In this document: positions 62,279 through 64,000 of the stretch, piece by piece
Position numbering within the stretch: the stretch's first letter is position 1
Layout of the letters: every line of letters starts with the position of its first letter
Origin: Labrenzia sp. R4_2
Lineage (GTDB): Bacteria > Pseudomonadota > Alphaproteobacteria > Rhizobiales > Stappiaceae
Direction of reading: 5' to 3'
Assembly: GCF_017743865.1 (NCBI RefSeq)
Contig: NZ_JAGHRJ010000001.1
Coordinates: 248,001 to 312,000, forward strand
Length of the DNA: 64,000 nucleotides
Notes under the pieces: generated by a model
Database searches by the model: none
What the model saw: the letters and a program-made list of their open reading frames with translations, nothing else
Told to the model about the DNA's origin: nothing
Program-made: the position numbers and the translations under genes

Positions 62279-62300
62279 AATTGACATAAACTGACAAATC
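62279..62300 (+). promoter_or_regulatory. Repeat A before the AraC-type gene
   Basis: The 22 bases beginning aattgacataaactgacaaa match the sequence at 63338-63359 in 17 of 22 positions. They lie within 30 bases of the start codon, fitting an autoregulatory operator rather than a -35 box. Confidence 0.4.
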
Positions 62301-62307
62301 ACGGGTT

Positions 62308-63336
62308 ATGACAACTGCATATTCAGGTCTGGTGGGCAATCTCTTGCAAGGTTATGCCGAGGCTGGGTACAGTCAGGCAGATGCACTCACCGCGGCCAAG
62401 CTTGAGTGTTTGTCGGATGCGCCGACAGCGCAGGATTTTATCCGCCTCAGCCGCGCAATCTCCCTTGAGATGAACGACGAGTTCGCCGGGCAGCTGGAGC
62501 GGCCTCAGCGCATTGGGACGCTGGCCCTTATGGCAGAACATGCTTCCCGCGGACAGACGGTCGGTGGCGCGTTTTCGCGGCTGGCGGAATTCATGAACAT
62601 GCTGGACAACACGTTCACTGTGACATTCTCCACCGCCGGTTCAGAGTGCCGGTTTCAGCTCGAGCGCACGACCCCAGCTTTTCCGAAGTCGGAATTTGGT
62701 ATTGAGGCCATATTGGTGTTGATGCACCGGCTGACGGGGTGGCTCGCCGGTAAATGGGTGCCGCTGTCGTCGGTCTGGTTCGACTATCCACGGCCGGCCT
62801 GGGCGTCAGGCTGCAGCGAACTCTTCCCAGGCGCACGTTCTTCGTTTTCCGCTGAAAACAGCGGCTTTTCTATGCCGGTTGATGTTCAGGCATGGCCTTT
62901 ACACCGGAGTGAGGAGGCCGCCGTTGCCTGGGCCCGGCGCACGCCGATGGATGCCTTCATGCCCGTGGCTTTGCTTCAGGATGTGTCGCAAGAAGTGGCG
63001 GGGCTGATCGAAGCGGCGATCGTTGAAAACAGGCCGCTGCCGTCCATGGATGAACTTGCCAGCCTCCTTGATATCCCGGCTTATACTCTGCGACGCCGTT
63101 TGAAAAAAGAAGGTGTCTCACTTCCTGATATCCGACTTCAGGTCAAGCGGGACCATGCCCGTGCGATGCTGGCGGAAACAGACGAGAGTATTGAAGCCAT
63201 CGCGCTGCGCCTTGGATTCAGTGAGACCAGCGCTTTCATTCGTGCCTTCAAGGAGTGGACAGGCGTGACGCCACGAACATACCGGCAATCCGGACGTCTT
63301 CAGGTTCCGGTGCCGGGTCATCGCACATTCAGATAG
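62308..63336 (+). CDS. AraC-family transcriptional regulator
   Basis: A 342-residue regulator with the N-terminal domain common in OruR/ArgR-like and fatty-acid-linked AraC proteins (PF12625 type) and a C-terminal double HTH (about 230-330): LASLLDIPAYTLRRRLKKEG, then IEAIALRLGFSETSAFIRAF and WTGVTPRTYR. It lies directly before an acyl-CoA dehydrogenase gene in the same direction, which suggests control of fatty-acid or related acyl-CoA breakdown. Confidence 0.88.
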   Translation: MTTAYSGLVGNLLQGYAEAGYSQADALTAAKLECLSDAPTAQDFIRLSRAISLEMNDEFAGQLERPQRIGTLALMAEHASRGQTVGGAFSRLAEFMNMLDNTFTVTFSTAGSECRFQLERTTPAFPKSEFGIEAILVLMHRLTGWLAGKWVPLSSVWFDYPRPAWASGCSELFPGARSSFSAENSGFSMPVDVQAWPLHRSEEAAVAWARRTPMDAFMPVALLQDVSQEVAGLIEAAIVENRPLPSMDELASLLDIPAYTLRRRLKKEGVSLPDIRLQVKRDHARAMLAETDESIEAIALRLGFSETSAFIRAFKEWTGVTPRTYRQSGRLQVPVPGHRTFR

Positions 63337-63337
63337 A

Positions 63338-63359
63338 AATTGACAAAAAGTAACAAGTG
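63338..63359 (+). promoter_or_regulatory. Repeat B before the acyl-CoA dehydrogenase gene
   Basis: The 22 bases beginning aattgacaaaaagtaacaag are the second copy of the repeat at 62279-62300. They include TTGACA and could be either a -35 element or an AraC-type operator. Confidence 0.4.
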
Positions 63360-63405
63360 CGCCACCTTTCCGTAAACGTAAGAATTGGACCCTTGGGAGG
63401 TTATC

Positions 63406-64000
63406 GTGTCTGTTTTTGCCGCCACCGCATCCTGGCCTCAGGAAGAGCACCGAATGTTCTATGATTCAGCGTCGCGTTTGCTGGATGATGAAATGGTGCC
63501 GAATATTGAAAAGTGGAACGATCAGGGTGTCGTTGACCGCGAGTTCTGGACCAAGACCGGCGAGGCCGGAATTCTTGGCGCTGCGCTTCCCGAAGAGTTT
63601 GGCGGCGCCGGAGCCCCGATCAGCTTTGACGCGGTGACGGCCTACCTCCAGGGCCGCAAGGGCGAGAGCAGTTGGGGTTTTTCCATCCAGTCGATCGTCA
63701 ATCACTATGTTGCAGCTTATGGCACGGACAGCCAGAAAGAGCGCTGGCTGCCGAAGCTTGCGTCCGGTGAATATGTCGGTGCGATTGCCATGACCGAACC
63801 CGGCACAGGGTCCGATCTTCAGAGCGTCAAGACGTCAGCCGAGCTTGTCGGCAATGAGTACGTGCTGAACGGGTCGAAGATTTTCATCACCAATGGCCAG
63901 ACTGCAGACCTGATCATTGTTGTTGCTAAGACCGATAAAACCAAGGGCTCCAAGGGCGTCTCCCTCCTTGTTCTAGAAACTGAGGGCGCAGATGGGTTCA
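63406..64000 (+). CDS. Acyl-CoA dehydrogenase, 3' end outside window
   Basis: The first 198 codons of an acyl-CoA dehydrogenase, read directly from the sequence. It opens with a GTG preceded by GGGAGG (MSVFAATASWPQEE). Family marks: the N-terminal helical domain (GILGAALPEEFGGAG), and the FAD-binding AIAMTEPGTGSDL and NGSKIFITNGQTAD segments. The frame stays open to the window edge. It oxidises an acyl-CoA to the enoyl-CoA with electrons to ETF; chain length unknown. Likely controlled by the upstream AraC-type protein. Confidence 0.92.
   Translation, partial: MSVFAATASWPQEEHRMFYDSASRLLDDEMVPNIEKWNDQGVVDREFWTKTGEAGILGAALPEEFGGAGAPISFDAVTAYLQGRKGESSWGFSIQSIVNHYVAAYGTDSQKERWLPKLASGEYVGAIAMTEPGTGSDLQSVKTSAELVGNEYVLNGSKIFITNGQTADLIIVVAKTDKTKGSKGVSLLVLETEGADGF

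Noticed and set aside
1..64000. Mobile elements, integrases, CRISPR arrays, rRNA and tRNA genes
   Set aside because: None seen. Apart from the AT-rich gaps noted, gene style is uniform, so there is no sign of a recent island.

Overview
The window looks like the chromosome of a high-GC, free-living alphaproteobacterium. The best guess is Hyphomicrobiales close to the Roseibium/Labrenzia/Stappia group. This rests on a PodJ-type polar protein, FixLJ/FixK control of a cbb3 oxidase, the ligase-associated DNA repair set, a TauE/TIGR02186 pair and many hybrid kinases; it is an inference, not an identification. I see no rRNA, tRNA, CRISPR array, transposase, integrase or phage genes.

Layout. 1-3.5 kb: the 3' part of a PodJ-like scaffold that begins outside the window. 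3.7-7.2 kb: a TauE/SafE exporter coupled to a TIGR02186 membrane protein, a periplasmic histidine phosphatase and an AI-2E family transporter. 7.2-11.6 kb: pdeM-helicase, divergent from the exonuclease, of the ligase-associated DNA damage system; the ATP-dependent ligase lies apart at 19.3 kb. 11.6-22.5 kb: housekeeping and stress genes (NTF2-like, glyoxalase, TetR, MipA, DEAD-box RNA helicase, thioesterase) and a chemoreceptor with NIT and PilZ-like ends.

22.9-30.0 kb: a CrbR/ErdR-like response regulator and an SSF-STAC hybrid kinase of the CrbS/MxtR type, with a GGDEF-EAL protein between them. 30.2-31.4 kb: an aminotransferase. 31.4-47.2 kb: a microaerobic island in the order fixL, fixJ, a receiver-only protein, fixK, a MerR gene, hemN (reverse strand), an AbrB-like membrane gene, fixNOQP and fixGHIS. 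It has an FNR/FixK box before fixN, another before hemN, and repeated FixJ-site-like motifs before fixK and the receiver gene. The likely logic is: low O2 sensed by heme FixL, phosphorylation of FixJ, expression of fixK, then expression of the cbb3 oxidase, its maturation genes and O2-independent heme synthesis.

47.2-51.5 kb: a CheY-like regulator, two small unknown proteins, aroQ, an ExoY-like sugar transferase and UDP-glucose dehydrogenase (surface polysaccharide). 51.7-62.2 kb: the urea ABC transporter urtABCDE. Divergent from it are a large hybrid kinase whose sensor half resembles an NCS1 nucleobase permease followed by a cysteine-rich module, and its LuxR-type partner regulator. The 390-base gap between the two arms holds palindromes and a predicted hairpin over the kinase ribosome binding site; this is the most interesting region of the window. 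62.3-64.0 kb: an AraC-type regulator and the 5' part of an acyl-CoA dehydrogenase, with a shared repeat upstream of both.

Starts were moved from the longest open frame wherever a ribosome binding site, signal peptide or family alignment from memory supported a later codon. All family names come from motifs and recollection; no search was run.
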